A stretch of 16,608 bases of DNA from Tritrichomonas foetus (lineage: Eukaryota; Parabasalia; Tritrichomonadida; Tritrichomonadidae). Where the stretch lies: positions 1 to 16,608 of the forward strand of contig MLAK01001407.1 in NCBI GenBank assembly GCA_001839685.1. Direction: 5' to 3'. Of this stretch, positions 16,332 through 16,608 are shown piece by piece. Within the stretch, counting starts at the first letter, position 1. The number at the start of each line of letters is the position of its first letter. The position numbers and the translations under genes are program-made. The notes under the pieces were generated by a model. That model saw only the letters and a program-made list of their open reading frames with translations, was not told the DNA's origin and did not search any database.

Positions 16332-16338
16332 GGAATGA
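16332..16338 (-). promoter_or_regulatory. Probable initiator element of the Mob1 gene
   Basis: Minus-strand TCATTCC, with the A at 16336, giving a leader of about 17 bases. Almost the same heptamer as before the kinase gene. Confidence 0.5.
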
Positions 16339-16439
16339 TTTTAGTTTTTCTGATATATTTATTTAATGAATTCATCCAGCTTTTTGATAATTTGAAATAC
16401 ATTTTTTCATAATTTTCAGAAATTTTTATGAATGTTCTC

Positions 16440-16468
16440 AAATAAATGATTGTCTAATTCATTTATTT
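16440..16468. repeat. 10-base inverted repeat with 9-base loop
   Basis: AAATAAATGA (16440-16449) and TCATTTATTT (16459-16468) are perfect complements. It lies about 100 bases upstream of the Mob1 initiator. Confidence 0.6.
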
Positions 16469-16484
16469 TGAATAAAATGCCACT

Positions 16485-16544
16485 GAATTCTTCCTCAATT
16501 TTCACTCGAAATACCAGCAATGTATCCGAATTCTTCCTCAATTT
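16485..16544. repeat. 17-base direct repeat, two copies 43 bases apart
   Basis: GAATTCTTCCTCAATTT occurs at 16485-16501 and again exactly at 16528-16544. A tandem pair of this length in the region upstream of Mob1 is unlikely by chance and may be a duplication trace or paired binding sites. Confidence 0.75.
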
Positions 16545-16608
16545 ATAGTGAATTGTTTATGATGTAAAAAGTAGAGTATACAGTTGTGATTTTTTGCGCT
16601 TCGCTCAA

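Overview
The window looks like AT-rich genomic DNA from a parabasalid protist, most likely a trichomonad such as Tritrichomonas. Four things in the sequence point that way. Protein genes are mostly intronless and packed on one strand. Several genes have a short initiator-like TCA(C/T) element 7 to 31 bases before the ATG. Three genes have a stop codon overlapping TAAA. The single clear intron has GTATGT at its 5' end and ends in a 12-base block with CTAAC four bases before the terminal AG, as in trichomonad introns. The species is inferred, not shown.

Layout, left to right. Positions 1-1142 are AT-rich with no gene, apart from a nested inverted repeat at 10-64. Positions 1143-1848 (minus) look like a decayed gene. 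Positions 1940-5890 (minus) encode a 1316-residue secreted, single-pass membrane protein with a lysine-rich tail that contains eight histidines. A 780-base spacer full of palindromes separates it from a divergent 79-residue small membrane protein (6670-6909, plus). Then come four minus-strand genes: an R2R3 Myb-like DNA-binding protein (7176-7802), a 153-residue secreted protein (8445-8906), a CAMK-like protein kinase interrupted by a 174-base intron (9086-10174), and a USP7-like deubiquitinase with MATH, catalytic and ubiquitin-like regions (10661-14149). Next is a spacer with a nested palindrome (about 14391-14443), a broken plus-strand membrane-protein gene (about 14931-15308), and a complete Mob1 gene (15687-16319, minus).

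The genes do not form an obvious pathway. Each appears to have its own promoter, so this is not an operon. Mob1, the kinase, the USP7-like enzyme and the Myb protein are ordinary eukaryotic regulators. The two membrane proteins and the secreted protein are probably parts of the lineage-specific surface and secreted repertoire. I found no mobile-element protein, no tRNA or rRNA, no CRISPR array and no convincing new multi-gene system. The most interesting points are the kinase intron, the two decayed genes (one with a possible 20-base intron), the altered cysteine box of the USP7-like enzyme, and the hairpin-rich spacers.
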